DNA of 6,249 nucleotides, from positions 1 through 6,249 of the forward strand of contig QNAJ01000092.1 in the NCBI GenBank assembly GCA_003641465.1, read 5' to 3'. Source of the stretch: Verrucomicrobiota bacterium (lineage in GTDB: Bacteria; Verrucomicrobiota; Kiritimatiellia; B70-G9). The translations under genes were made by a program, and so were the position numbers. Of this stretch, positions 6,240 through 6,249 are shown piece by piece (the stretch's first letter is position 1; each line of letters opens with the position of its first letter). Below the pieces are notes generated by a model, which did no database searches, was not told the origin of the DNA, and saw only the letters and a list, made by a program, of their open reading frames with translations.

Positions 6240-6249
6240 AAGCCGAGGC

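Larger units (their letters stand above)
5789..6249. other. Intergenic tail with clustered short repeats, no supportable gene
   Basis: These 461 bases after fabF hold no reading frame resembling a known protein. Frames that stay open run through simple-repeat DNA and read as low-complexity peptide, for example TTENTESTEK on the + strand. The stretch contains a period-8/period-7 tract, a CACAGAG tract, paired TTCCAA palindromes and a terminal hairpin, listed separately. The parts between them (5789-5862, 5925-6042, 6102-6140) show nothing I can name. There is no T-tract terminator. Which gene follows on the right cannot be seen. Confidence 0.75.

Overview
The window holds one co-directional (+ strand) housekeeping gene cluster, followed by about 460 bases of repeat-rich DNA without a supportable gene. 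In order: the 3' end of a DUF177/YceD-family gene (1-165), rpmF (250-453), plsX (461-1489), fabH (1482-2498), fabD (2498-3442), fabG (3467-4210), acpP (4249-4494) and fabF (4547-5788). This is the classic bacterial order linking ribosomal protein L32 to phospholipid and fatty acid synthesis. All seven complete genes keep their diagnostic motifs and look intact.

The genes act together. FabD loads malonate onto AcpP, FabH condenses acetyl-CoA with malonyl-ACP to start a chain, FabF extends it, and FabG reduces the 3-keto product. PlsX converts finished acyl-ACP to acyl-phosphate for glycerolipid synthesis. The dehydratase (FabZ/FabA), the enoyl reductase (FabI/K/L/V), acetyl-CoA carboxylase, PlsY and ACP synthase are not in the window. 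Spacing is tight: plsX/fabH overlap by 8 bases, fabH/fabD by 1 base, and rpmF/plsX are 7 bases apart. This points to co-transcription and translational coupling. A TTGACA-type promoter candidate lies at the end of the YceD gene, and no convincing intrinsic terminator is seen after fabF.

The tail (5789-6249) carries several short-repeat classes side by side: a degenerate period-8 tract running into NNNYGAC heptads (5863-5923), a degenerate CACAGAG nonamer tract (6043-6101), a pair of TTCCAA/TTGGAA inverted repeats (6142-6178) and a further hairpin (6223-6239).

The DNA is GC-rich. The gene order alone does not fix the phylum. From general memory, intergenic tracts of the CACAGAG and TTCCAA-palindrome kind are common in PVC-type genomes, Kiritimatiellota in particular. 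That makes such a bacterium my best guess, but it is an inference and was not checked.

I see no novel defence, mobile or biosynthetic system here. The part most worth a second look is the repeat cluster downstream of fabF.
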